Below, one piece after another: positions 25,617-37,434 of a DNA stretch of 64,000 nt (position 1 is the stretch's first letter; each line of letters starts with the position of its first letter). Origin of the DNA: Sistotremastrum niveocremeum HHB9708 (lineage: Eukaryota > Basidiomycota > Agaricomycetes > Sistotremastrales > Sistotremastraceae); contig KV419408.1 in assembly GCA_001630475.1 (NCBI GenBank), forward strand, positions 558,001 through 622,000. Reading direction: 5' to 3'. The notes beneath the pieces are model-generated. The model saw only the letters and a program-made list of their open reading frames with translations. It was not told where the DNA came from and did not search any database. A program made the translations under genes and the position numbers.

Positions 25617-26820
25617 ATGGACGGCATCCAGTACAAGGACTTGAAGACTCCCTCTGGCTACACCTATCACTATGCTGTAGCCCCTGGCTCGCCTGTGACT
25701 CTGCTCTTCCTCCATGGCTTCCCGTCTTCTTCTTACGACTGGAGACACCAAGTCAAGTACTTTACTGCTAAAGGCTATGGTGTCATCGTGCCAGATCTTC
25801 TCGGTTATGGGGGCACAGATAAGCCTACCGAGGTGGAAGCGTACGGCAAAACGCAAATGGCTCATGATCTGGTAGCCATCCTCGACGCCGAGAACGTAGT
25901 CAACGCCATAGCTATCGGCCACGACTGGTAAATCTCTCTCTTCAGTCAGAGTAGCCTTGCACGTCAGACCACTTGGACTTCAGGGGTAGTGCACCCACCG
26001 CACGCTTGGCGAATCTGTACCCTGACCGCTTTCTCGCTTTCGCCTTCTTGTCTGTCGGGTACTACCCTCCTCGCCCCGATTTTGAGATCGAATCCTTCCT
26101 AGCAGTGTCCAAGCAGCACTTTGGATATGAAACATTTGGCTATTGGAAATGGTTTAACGACGACTCGTCCCCAGCATTGATTGAGAAGAATGTGCGTTGG
26201 GTTTGTCATGAGTATCAGAAATGCCTGGTCTCAACACAATTCAGATTGATTCATTCTATGATCTGGTTTATCCACCTGATCCTCAGCTGTGGCGAAACGA
26301 AATGGCGGAAGTTGGGAAAGCACAGGCCTGGGTAGCTGCTAATAAGAGAGCTGCCCCACCGTCATGGGTTACGCCTGAAGTATTGATTTCCTTGATTAAA
26401 TGCCCTTCTCCGCATGCTGACTTTGTGACCAGGAAAGAAAGAAGCACATCTCCATTCTTTTGTCTGGAGGCTTCCGTGGACCTACCAATTGGTATCGTCA
26501 CCGTGTCCGCCCCTTCGGAAACGAGGAAGACAAGTGTACGAATCCGTTTGATCACAAGCATCCTAAAATCTGACTGCGTTATATCAGTGATACCTGAGTC
26601 AAAATACGATATAGAAAAACCAGTCTTCCTCGCCGCAACCGTCAATGATCCCATCTGCCGACCGGAAGTGGCCAAGTTATTCACTTCCCAACACGCGAAG
26701 AACTTGACCATCGTAGATTTTCAGACTGGCCATTGGGTTCAGTTGGAGGATCCAGATGGTCTCAATAAAGCTTTGGAAGAGTTCTTCGTCAAGGTAGTAG
26801 GACAAAGTCCTAAATTGTAG
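25617..26820 (+). CDS. Soluble epoxide hydrolase (alpha/beta hydrolase)
   Basis: Hydrolyses epoxides to diols through an aspartyl ester intermediate. The oxyanion motif is LLFLHGFPSSSYDWRHQV. The nucleophile motif GHDWG is formed across the first intron, giving IAIGHDWGSAPTARLANLYP. Cap-domain parts follow: FAFLSVGYYPPRPDFE, GYETFGYWKWFNDDSSPALI, SFYDLVYPPDPQLWRNEM and ILLSGGFRGPTNWYRHRVRP. The last exon carries KPVFLAATVNDPICRPEV and the catalytic His in FQTGHWVQLEDPD. Four or five introns and about 340 residues. The ATG at 25617 lies just before the conserved core, and upstream sequence in frame lacks another ATG. Confidence 0.9.
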
Positions 26821-26904
26821 AATCGTAAGAAGGATCAGAACAAGGGTACCACTACTGTAATCGTACAACAGCTATCAATGTATCACAATTAGCCATGGGT
26901 GTGT

Positions 26905-28759
26905 TCATTCTTCTTTCACCTCAGCTGCGCAACAGAAATCTGTTTTGTCCAAAAGGACCATGGTTTTCCCGTCCGGCGACCATTTGATGTCGCGCACTTG
27001 GAAATTGTCTAACAGAAATCAAAACATATTCAGGCCCTGAATCAAAGGGAAAGTTACCAGCCGGAATCTTCACGCATTCTGCCATTTCATCCTCCTCCCC
27101 TTCGTCATTCATCCATTCATTACTCCAAGTATATAGACCGCCCGTTCCGCAACTGATGCCCAAAACCCCCGGTCGGACAGGATTCCAATGCGCATATAAG
27201 ATGCTCTGAGAGTGAAGAAGAACACTTCTCAACCGTGGATCGAACTCCTCTTCCGGACCGGGGAAGTGCAGGATATATATGGAAGTCGGCGCGTTCTCTG
27301 TGACGGGTCAGAGACTTGAGAGTGCCCCACGTTCGAAATTCACTTACCTAGTCTGACGAGCAATAGGGTCCCATCCACGTTCCAGTCCAATTGTATGACG
27401 CCCGTCCGTGGATGAGGTTTACCAGTCTCTCGCCGAACAAATGGGACAACGCCAGTTTGTAAACGTTCATCTTGGCCAATCTGATTCAGTGTGCATGACT
27501 GCAGCATCCATCGGTGACCTACAGGGCAGAAATCCCACTGATTGAGAGCGGTCCAGTGAGACAAAACGCTCTCGCCATATATTCTGGGATGCCCATCAGG
27601 GTGAATGACCATGGACTATGGCTCAAAGGGCGTACAATACCGGCGGGTATCCGGGCCTGCAGATCAATCTCGGCGACCGGTGTCCAAGTAACGTTGTTTA
27701 AGATATAGATCTACGTCGGATCAATCAGATGGACACAGTTGAGATAACACCCTAATCACCTTTTCCTCCCAACCGCCGACGGCTAGGAAGCTTCCTCCAG
27801 GATGCCACGATACCGTCCGGATGCCGAGGCCCGCGTCATGATCAGGAGTGAAGGTAGCCACTACATGACCCGTGAGCGTTAGAATAAACAATCTGTACTA
27901 TGAATGCGATCAATAAGAGCATTGCTCGGAAAAGAACATCACTTACTTCCAATGCGTTCTCCCATGCAGCGACGTGGTTCCCGCGGGGGGAGATAGAGAG
28001 GGAACTCAGTGAAGAAGTTGGAAGAGAGAATTGCTGAGAAATATGTGGAAATGATTTCCCAAGTTCAGGAGAAACAGAGGCGAACCCGAGCAAGTTGGTA
28101 CCCTTTCGAACTGTCGTATATCCCCAGTGTGTCCTTTGAATTCACGCGTTCCGCAACCAGCAGATATCGCCCGTCTTTTCTGAAACACCATCCTTGATAT
28201 TGTGAGTTGGAGCATAGGTTGATAAATCGCGCATACCTCGTTCTGGATGAAGTGGATATTGTATATACGTCGCGCCTCCCGTCGTAAGAGACCAAATGGT
28301 CACCCGGAGCTGTCATCGACTTTAAGCAAACTTGTGAGAGCAGGGAGAGATATCACTCACGCCCCACTCGGAAAAGCACAGAATATGCCTTCCATCTGGA
28401 GCCCACACGGCTCTGGAGAGTCCCTCTACACCTGCTTCAATAGTAGCCTTCCAAGATTCGTCTCGCATTTTATGAACATTGACGACTCCTTTCTTCGCAA
28501 AAGCTGCCAGAATGAATTCTGAGTCACAAGACCATCCTATATGTGTAATCCACGCGTCGGGGCCCGCTGAAGACTGTCTGTCGCGTGACGTTGAGGGTGG
28601 TGGCGAGTCAGAAGGCGGTTCTTCCCAGACTCTGCTTATTTCAAGGTTTTCAGACCGTCGTACGACGAGTCTTGTGCGGATAGCAGTAAGAAGGAAATGT
28701 GATCCAGGACTGAATTCAACGAGAGAGGAAGACTGTTCATGTATTGGCGTGAAGTCCAT
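26905..28759 (-). CDS. WRAP73/Wdr8-like WD40 protein
   Basis: WD40 protein of the WDR8/WRAP73 family, which works at spindle poles and centrosomes with Msd1/SSX2IP in S. pombe and animals. It starts MDFTPIHEQSSSLVEFSPGS (human [20 protein letters not shown]). Later come WITHIGWSCDSEFILAAFAK, GLSRAVWAPDGRHILCFSEW, CFRKDGRYLLVAERVNSKD, LSISPRGNHVAAWENALEV, and near the end ILYAHWNPVRPGVLGISCGT and VRDIKWSPDGKTMVLLDKTD, ending KEE before TGA at 26905-26907. Exons follow the family order along the whole gene. It sits inside the otherwise detoxification-like stretch and has no obvious link to it. Confidence 0.87.
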
Positions 28760-29058
28760 GAGAGGCCGGGCGCGTCATGGTTGGGCGCTCATTGGCTCAA
28801 CGCTTCGGGTTGTCGAGCTCAGCCCAACCGCATTATCTCGAGTGTCTGATCGATAAAATGGGGGTCAATATTTCGGCCGACATTCCAAGATATCAATATT
28901 CAGAAGATCCGTCCAAATCGCTATCCACGATGGCGTGCCGTGCGTGTGATAGCAGGGCCTGCCGTGGTTCCACGATAAGATTATATGGACGCATGGAACG
29001 CCGCTCTTCAATATTCTTGCTTTCTTAGCTACTCTCATCCATCTCATCCATCTCAATC

Positions 29059-31596
29059 ATGGGCATCGACTGGGGCAAGGTTGACCAACCAGAGCTCGTG
29101 TGGCAGCGCTTTCCGAGTCGACGTTCTGTTGTCTATGGCACAAAGGGCATGGTGGCATCTTCCCAGCCTCTTGCTACTGCCGTCGGTTTGGAAATTCTTC
29201 GTCAAGGTGGAAATGCCTGCGATGCAGCTGTAGCGACCTCAGCAGCCCTCAACGTCACAGAGCCCAGCTGTTGTGGAGTCGGAGGGTGCATATCACGTTT
29301 CTCTGAGTTCGAGCGCATACTGAAACCCCTTTCTTCTAGAGATGCGTTCTGTCTGTTCTACGATGCTAAAACTAAAGAAGTGAAGGCAATGAATGGGTCA
29401 GGACGGTCGCCTCAGGCTTTGACTATCGATGTAGCACGACAGCGTGGCATTAAAGGAAGAGAAATCCCTCTCAGCAACCTGAACTCCGTTACCGTTCCGG
29501 GTAGGATGCTTATTTATTGATTAAACCCACTGCTAAAGCTGCTATCCAGGTGCTGCTGCAGCCTGGTGTGACGCTGTAAAGACATTCGGCAGCGGCAAGC
29601 TCACAATTGCTGATGTTCTGGCTCCTGCTATTGCCCTTGCTGAAGAAGGGTATGGGTATCTTAGCTTCTTCGTCTTCATTCACTCACCCTGTGCAGTGTT
29701 CCTGTCTCCGAGATCCATAGCCATTCTGTAGGTTAGTCCGGTCCACGATCACACAGCTTACTGATGATCCATTCGATGTAGTGGCAACGGTCCGAAAACT
29801 TGTTACGGAATGCCTCTCCCAATGGTCACGAAATGCTCCTGAATGGCAAGGCACCTCTTCCGGGCCAAATCATGAAGTTTCCAACGTTGGCACAAACATT
29901 CCGCTCCATCGCAGAGAAGGGCAAAGACGGTTTCTACAAGGGGCGAATTGCCCAGGCCATTGTAGACTTGATCAAGACCGGTGGAGGAGTCATGGAACTT
30001 GAAGACCTTGCAAAGCATGAAACTACATTCGTTGAACCCATCAGTTACACTTTTGCTGGCGAAGTAACTGTCTACGAGGTAGGTGATCGTCCTTGAGTCC
30101 GTACCCTTGAATGCTCATGCTTTGTCAGTGCCCTCCTAATGGCCAAGGTATTTGGACATTTCATTGATCCTTCTCGTCGTTTCTCATCGTTTTTCCAGGC
30201 ATAACAGCGCTTCTGGCCCTGGGGATTGTCGATGCGCTGCAGGACACTGGAAAAATAGGATCGATTCTAGAGATGGAACACAACTCAGCAGAGTATCTAC
30301 ACGTACTCGTTGAAGCTCTTCGGTATGTTGTTCGCCATGAAACTATGATACGATTCTGATTGTTGTCAGACTCGCATTCGCCGGTTTGTCATGAACACAC
30401 ATCATGTTATTATTTTGCCTCTGAACAATGTTTGCAGATTCTAGATACTATGTTACGGACCCTGATGTGGAACACGTACCAGTGGCAGAACTTTTGAGCA
30501 AGGTAAGCCAATCTCCGCCGATCGATAACACCTTCCCAATTTTTGCAGGAATATCTCCGCAAACGGGCTTCTCTCTTCGAGACCTCTCGAGCCAGCCCTG
30601 AAATTCGCCATGTAAGTATTTGACTCCACTGTCGAGGTAGATTCTGAGAATATCTAGGGAGCTCCCGTGGCCACTTCTGATACTGTCTACTTCACCGGTA
30701 AGAGAACTTGAATCTTGGGCTTTCAGCATTTGACAAGATGACTAGTTACCGATCAATGGGGAAACGCCTGTAGCTTCATACAAAGCAATTATGCTGGTTA
30801 GGGCTCCTTGATGTATCGCATATTTCTGTTGCTCACCGTGCGTAGGTTTCGGGACCGGAGGTAATTCTGTCGTCCTACACGAACGTCGTATCGTTATCTT
30901 ATCTAAATGAAGCCATACCGAAGGGCTGTGGCTTTACTCTACAGAACCGTGGCTCAGGTTTTGTCCTCCAGGAAGGACATCCCAATATGCTGAAGGTCTG
31001 TCAAATAGTTTATGGATATGGTTCCGAGCCAAATGAAGCAATCCTCATAGGGTGGTAAACGTCCCTATCATACGATCATTCCCGCTCTGGCCACTAGAGG
31101 GAAGGAGCTTTTCCTATCATATGGTGTCATGGGTGGTTTCATGCAGGTCCGTGATCTCATGTTTATTTGTTTTCGTCGCTTATGACGAGTTTACAGCCGC
31201 AAGGCCATGTACAAGTGTTGCTCAATATTCTCCGCGGTTTCACTGTCCAAGCGGCATTAGATGCGCCTCGCTTCTGTATTTCCGCAGGCCTGCCAGACAA
31301 CGAGTTGAAAACGAATACGAAACCTGGCGACATCAACAGCGAAGTCTTCTTCGAGGAAGGCATCCCCGAGGAGACAGTAGCACAACTCAGAGGTACCTCC
31401 TTTATCCTATGTTTCCATGCATTATCTTACAGTCATGCTAGCTATGGGACACGATGCCCGAGTGGCGAATGGATTCGCTCGTGGTGTCATGGGTAGGGGC
31501 CAGGTTATACAGAAGCTGGTCGATCAGTCGGGGAGGACTGTATGGGCCGGAGGATCTGATCCTCGTATTGACGGCCACGCTGCTGCACAGATCTAA
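29059..31596 (+). CDS. Gamma-glutamyltransferase (glutathione hydrolase) family protein
   Basis: N-terminal-nucleophile hydrolase that removes the gamma-glutamyl group from glutathione and its conjugates. It starts [20 protein letters not shown], with no signal peptide, and fits the cytosolic YwrD-like branch rather than classic secreted GGTs. Blocks: [86 protein letters not shown] and [17 protein letters not shown]. The cleavage and nucleophile site lies in [20 protein letters not shown], with the Thr after Asp as the expected nucleophile. The small-subunit part ends [15 protein letters not shown] before TAA at 31594. About ten short introns. Could act on glutathione conjugates made by the nearby GST. 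Confidence 0.88.
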
Positions 31597-31680
31597 AGCA
31601 TCTGGCATTGTTAATACATTAAGCAAAGTCCACGTTGAAACGTCCGAAAGTAGACAGGTATCTAATGTAGTTAATATGGT

Positions 31681-33299
31681 TCACATCCTTCGTTGTCTCT
31701 CGCTGCCTATCGCTTGTTTCGATCGAAGATCTCGTAGGTCTTTTGTCTTGTCCCGCCCATGAACTTGTCCCCATCCTGCTAGTGGTAATACAATAACTGT
31801 TGCGTTGTCTTCGGTGCCCATTTCTTCAGCGAACGCAAGGATATCATGCGCAGCTCTCTGCGGATCGGGTGCATTACGCCCAATATCAACAACTTCTTGA
31901 TCAGAAAGTACCGAAGATACGCCATCGGAGACGAGCACCAGGAATGCCCATTCTGGAGCTAAATGCAAAGAGTCAATCGAAGGACGGCAGTTGAAAGACA
32001 TTTACTCACCATACAACATTTTAGTGGTGATTTCGGGCTCCGGGGTCACACCAAAGGGCTTGAATTTGCCGTCGCCGAAGCTGAGGTGGCCTTAGCGCTT
32101 CAAATCTACCAAAAAATACAAAACCATACCCTCGGGTGTTCTCAAGAGCGCCCATCCAACTAAGGAATAATGAGAGTGGTTCCGGGTTTTAAGTATATCA
32201 CTCACCGTGCCTCCCCGTAAGAATCGGTAATTAAACCGGACCCCATTCGCTGAAGTCTAGCCGCCTCTCCTCTCATTTCTGCATGGTGCTTCTGGGTCAT
32301 GGAGTAGACTTGGCCACCGTCGGTAGAACATAGAAGAATACGCGTGTCTCTGCACAACATTGATGTTAATTGATAGATGCAACATTATCAATGCTTGTGG
32401 CAGAACTTACCCGCAATGTGCAACCGTCAATGCGAGCCTCTTTGACGAGAAGAATGGAACGGGTGGAGAGTCTAGACACTGCAAGAGGGCGACAGAAGCA
32501 GTGCTGCCCATCTTGCGAGACTGTGGTATTTGTTCTGCTATGCGTCGATCGGCCTGCACACAGCATGAGCTTGTGAGGGTTGAGACGCAATATGGACTGA
32601 CCTCCAAGAACGCAAGCGTTGCTCGAGCTTCCAGATCAAGGGGTTCTGGAGAAGATGGATCTTTCACCCATTCAGTCAACGCCCCTCCTTGGAAGCGTCT
32701 GAAGTAACCGCCCATTGACTTCAGCCACGCATAAACAGCGGGTATCATGGATTTGTCGACCGTCTCAAAGAGACCATGAAGCTCATTTTGCAGAAACTCT
32801 GAGATGGCAGCTCCACCATGCCTATAAAGCCATAAAGGAGGAGAGCCAACAATGACAACATAAATGCCCACCCGTCATATATTCCAGCGAACAGGATCTG
32901 ACCAGCGAACGGTTCTGGTAGACTTCGTGGATCCCAGTCAAAACCAGACAGCCTCTTTAATGACAGTTTGAGCTCTAGAGGATCAACATCGATTCCTTGA
33001 ATGCTGAAGTGATCTTCTTGATAGCTGAAGGAACGCTCAGTATGGGCTGTGTTTTAAACCAAAAAGCCCAAACCTTCGGGTTCCTCGAGATGAAGCTGAG
33101 CCAATAAGAGATTTTGATGTTAGAGGTATTCGATATGTCCGCCCTTGGAATATATGTGAGAACGAGACGCAACGAGGTGGCACACTGGATTACCCTCAGC
33201 GGATGCCCGCACGAAGTCGTGAAAACACCTGGAGGAAGCGCGACTATGGACCGAGAGAGTTGCAACGGAACGGGAGAAATTAGAAGGCCTTAAAGGCAT
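31681..33299 (-). CDS. PP2C-type Ser/Thr phosphatase (Ptc6-like, possibly mitochondrial)
   Basis: Metal-dependent PPM phosphatase. The start at 33299 (MPLRPSNFSRSVATLSVHSR) is rich in Arg/Ser and lacks acids, as in mitochondrial targeting peptides. Next come SYQEDHFSIQGIDVDPLELK (metal motif), then FAGIYDGHGGAAISEFLQNE with the DGHGG metal site formed across an intron. Later exons carry the residues equivalent to MGSTASVALLQ, DTRILLCSTDGG and RLQRMGSGLI. The last exon has FLVLVSDGVSSVLSDQEVVD and TEDNATVIVLPLAGW, the usual aspartates near the end. The order fits the Ptc6-like branch. Six or so introns; TGA at 31681. Confidence 0.84.
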
Positions 33300-33441
33300 G
33301 AAGGTCCTAGTCCAGTCCCCGGAGGCTGTACTCTCATTGCAAGGTCAGGTAAGGCGACGTAGTACAGCGACCCTGACTCGGAGTTGCACTCAAATGCGAC
33401 TTGCTCTCCACCACGACTTCGCGTGCTGGTACAAGTACAAT

Positions 33442-34574
33442 CTACTTTGGTTCTATGACTCTCTTTGGCTCTCCACTCAAGAATGCGTCAATATTCTCCA
33501 CTGTTTGCTCCCACCAAGCCTATCCGCAATCAATTTCTAATTTAGCGACTGGCTATTCTGGCACTTGTTCGGCCTACCTTGTAGTTATCGTCCGAAACAT
33601 AGCCCAAGTGTGGACTGAGGGTCACGTTGTCCAAGCTTCTCAAAGGGTGGTCCAAAGGCAAGGGTTCAAGGTCATACACATCGAGACCAGCTCCCGCGAT
33701 GGCTTTTCGCTGTAGGACATCAACCAACGCGGCCTCATCGACAATGGGTCCTCTGCTTGTATTCACAAAGAAAGCAGTTGGTTTCATGATCGAGAAATCG
33801 CTTGCACCGATTAGGTGGCGGGTTGAGGGAGAGAGCACCATCTGGATAGATACGATGTCGGACGTCGAGAACAAGGCTTCCTTCGTCTTCGCAAAGCCAA
33901 CCCCAGCCTCGTCGCATCTCTCTTGGGTCAGATGGGGCGACCATGCGATAACGTGCATATTGAAGGCCTTTGCGATCTGACATTCCTCTGAGTAGTACTC
34001 GCTTGCCATGACTCGTGCTGCTTACTCTGGCTGTGCCTTTGCCCAAGTTGCCCAATCCCACCAAACCCAGTGTTTTCCCATGCAGTCCCAGAGGGATGAC
34101 ATGCTGCCACTGCGTATTGGCCTGCTTGACTCTTCTGTCTTCTTGAGCGATATAACGAACGGCTCCCAAGAGAATAGCCCATATATGCTCTAGGGTTGAA
34201 TTGCCTACTCCTGTCGTTCCAGACACAACAATGCCCTTCGATTTCGCGGCCTTAAAACGCACCATCAATGGAATTGCGCTGGAGTACTAAAGAGAGATAC
34301 GAACCGCAATATCAATACCTCTGTTCTGGAGGCCGGTCGTCGTGATCAGACGCAAATTGGGCAGCTTATCCAGCAAAGAGGCAGGAAATTTGGTTCTCTC
34401 TCTCATTGCGCATATTATCGTATATGGTTCCAGTCGCTTGATTAAGCTGTCTTCATCAGATAGAGTGTCACGGTAGACCTGAACGTCGACTTGGTCGTGC
34501 AAGCGGGACCAATCAGCGAGTTCCGTGGAGACGCCTTGATAATCGTCGAGAATTGCGGCCCTTACACGAGTCAT
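33442..34574 (-). CDS. D-isomer-specific 2-hydroxyacid dehydrogenase
   Basis: NAD(P)-dependent reductase of 2-keto acids (phosphoglycerate/glyoxylate dehydrogenase family). The catalytic domain starts MTRVRAAILDDYQGVSTELA, then LRLITTTGLQNRGIDI. The Rossmann part shows GKTLGLVGLGNLGKGTA, IVSIQMVLSPSTRHLIGASD and FVNTSRGPIVDEAALVDVL with the substrate Arg region, then AGAGLDVYDLEPLPLDHPLR. The catalytic His is in LSPHLGYVSDDNY. The last exon encodes AWWEQTVENIDAFLSGEPKR ending in EPK before TAG at 33442. Four introns; about 340 residues. The exact acid used cannot be inferred. Confidence 0.9.
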
Positions 34575-34851
34575 TTCAACGAGCCTCAGAATGTAGACAA
34601 CACAGAACCAGAACGGTCACTGTCAACGGTGTGAAGTCTGGTGATGCAATAATAACAGCAAAGCGTGTGATACACTGGCGTGATAGGTACAAAATTAGTC
34701 CGTCATAACGGAGTGGACTGTGGTATACATGTCTAAGATATAGGCGAGGACGGATGGCATGCCATGCCGACGGGAATCCTTGGTTCTCTCGTCAGTCCGA
34801 TAGACACCGTCCGGCGCGCCCCCAACCCCTGCCATCCATCCTCGCGAGTTC

Positions 34852-37348
34852 CTATTCTTCACTTGCTTGAATGGCCTCGTATTGACTTTGACCAGGTTTG
34901 GACCGAAGTCTGTTCCACAGATCTCTCACACCAGACCCTAATTTTGAGTCGGAATCTGGAGTTCGTTTCGTTGGCTGTTCGTCATCCACATCGCGCAGTC
35001 GAGAAGGTCGAGGAACTAGCGATGATGTCTCCGATTCTTCGTCGCTCGAGGACTCTGTGTGATAGCTATGAGCCGCTGTATAAACAACGTAGAAAATAAC
35101 CGTACCATCGCCAAAGATAGCGTCCATTTCTTCCAAAGGAATGCCTTTGGTCTCGGGATACACTAAATGATGTCAATAAAGAGTCAATGGTGAAACGAGA
35201 CGACCTACAAAAGAATACTAGGAGGTGATAAGCGTTGAGCGATTATACAACATTGATGCTGTAATCACATACCGAGGATGAAACTGCAGACACAGAAAAA
35301 GCCATGCATGGGATATAGCCGCCATTCAATCACGTCCTGAAGCACGGGAGTGGCTTCTCCGACGATCCAGTTGAAGAGCCAGTTGGTGGCTGTTGACAGC
35401 GACACTCCCTTCGCTCTTATGGTCAAGGGCATGATCTGACATGCAAGTCAATTCAACGTCGATGTCCACGAACGGCGGAAACTCACCTCCGGAGGGTACA
35501 ACCACGGGAGAGGGCCCCAACTAAGACAGATTAGTCTATGATTACGACCAGCGACTGAACAAATACCTGTATCCGAAAGCGGCGTTGAAGATAATAACGC
35601 AGATGACAACTGCATTTGGCGTTTGCGGCAAGTCTACGTACATCCACCATCCTGTGGCAAACAAAGCTAACGCCATCTGTGCTACGTTGTGAGTCACCGG
35701 AAATGCACAAGGAAATGACCCGGGCTTACGACAATCGCGCCAGACATCAGGATTGCCCTGCGTCCCCACAAGTCAACCAGATACCACCTATTAAAACGAT
35801 TCAGACAAAATCGCCGCAAAGCAGGGCATCCGTACGTTGGTATCGTACTCAAGGTGTAGATTATTCCATTGATACCAGCCATAAGCACGGCATTCCGACC
35901 GATCCAGCCGGCCTCTTCAAAGACGAGCGCTGGAAGCCACGATCAATATAGTGAGCAATTGATTTCTGGGTCTCACTCACGTGCATAGTAAGAAATGACT
36001 GAAGGCAACGTATTAGAGGGCAGACGTTTCAAGAATGATATTAGACTGACCATTGATACCATTCTGTCATGACGCATCAATAAATGTCTAAGAACACACC
36101 AAGGCGACTCACCAGTTGTGCAAATGCTTGAGACGACATTGCCAGTAGAATTCTTCTTTTATATCGCCGCCACATTGCAGCATAAGAGCGATCCCCAATT
36201 AGTCGCTAGTTGTGATAAGGTTATTCGCTCGGAAAGGCTTTAAATAATGTATGGTGTACCTCTCTTTCCACATTTTCCTTGATTTCTCGGAACTCATCCA
36301 AGGCTGTCAAATCAGCTGGATTGCCCCCGTGCAAGGCCACTAGTACCCTCATGCCTTCTTCGTCTTTATCTGTGTCTATTAGCCATCTGATGAAAGATGT
36401 TAAATAGAGGTATTTGAGGTCAAGCGTCACTCACCTAGGACTCTCCGGAATCAATAAAGAACCGACAGCAAGGATTAAACCAATGATGCATTGGACAGAA
36501 AGTGGTATTCGCCACGATAAGTCAGAGTCGATGAAAGAGCAAAAATAATCTGTCCACTATGCATACGGAGTTAGTATGATAGAGATCACAAGGAGGCTGT
36601 GAAGGGCTTGACGAACCACAGAAGAAGTATATCCTATGATATTTCCGGTGAATTCTATGCAAGCGAGTTTTCCTCTCTGTAAGAAATTTAGCCTGGTGGA
36701 TGAAACCGGTTTACAGAGGTCTCACGTGGTTCGGGGGTGATATTTCGCTTTGGTAGATCGGAACAATGGTGCTGTAACCAGGAGTCAGGGAGTTTAACAT
36801 TCAATAATTCTGCAGCGTACGAAAGTAGGCCAACTCCTGCGCCGCTGATGATTCGCCCCAAGCACATCATAGGATAACCATTAGTGAAGGTTTGTAGAGC
36901 GCCTCCAGCGACGAAGACGACGGCTCCTGTGAAGAGAGTTTTCCGACGACCGAGGATATCGCCTATTCTACCGGCTGCTAGCGATGTAACTGTGCAAGAA
37001 TCTTAGAGTGTCATAAAGCTGGGAGTATTCCAAGACTGACCGAAAGCGCCGACTTCCAGAATTGCTACCATATTACCGATCTGAACACTGGAAGGCTGTT
37101 TGAAATAGGCCCTGAAGTAAGGGCCGGTGATAATCCCAGACATGACACTGTATATTATTTCAGGATTAGCAGACAAAAGAATGGAAAGAGTCGCACCCTT
37201 GATCATAGCCAAACTAGAGCAGCTAAGCGAGGATGACCGCGGAAGGTGAAGGAGGACGTACCAGGAAGACACCGAGACTGGCAAAACAAGAAATTGAATA
37301 TAGCAGAGGCTGACCGACGAGCCATGCTCTCTGAGTAGTTGGGTTCAT
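34852..37348 (-). CDS. MFS sugar transporter
   Basis: Twelve-helix major facilitator of the sugar porter family, placed in the plasma membrane by family precedent. It starts MNPTTQRAWLVGQPLLYSI at 37348. Signature blocks: GIITGPYFRAYFKQPSS, AAGRIGDILGRRKTLF (loop 2-3), PMMCLGRIISGAGVGLLS, PESPRWL across an intron, RRYKRRILLAMSSQAFAQL, NGINVISYYA, DLWGRRAILMSGAIV (loop 8-9), WGPLPWLYPPE, LTIRAKGVSLSTATNWLFNW, and YPETKGIPLEEMDAIFGD. The tail is long, hydrophilic and Ser/Asp-rich. More than ten short introns, dense even for this window. The start lies only 86 bp from the divergent PPR gene. Confidence 0.88.
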
Positions 37349-37434
37349 GGGGTCATGCAGGTAATAAGGAAGGCGGCGCTGGTGGCCGGCCTGAGCACTT
37401 GAGCGACGGCAACGTCTCGGATGTCGCGCCCGGG
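37349..37434. promoter_or_regulatory. Short divergent promoter (sugar transporter / PPR gene)
   Basis: 86 bp lie between the start codons at 37348 (-) and 37435 (+). GC-rich on both sides, with no TATA box visible. Confidence 0.45.

Noticed and set aside
29033-29056. Tandem repeat CATCCATCT before the GGT start
   Set aside because: Only two to three short units in a 5' leader; too small to report as a repeat.
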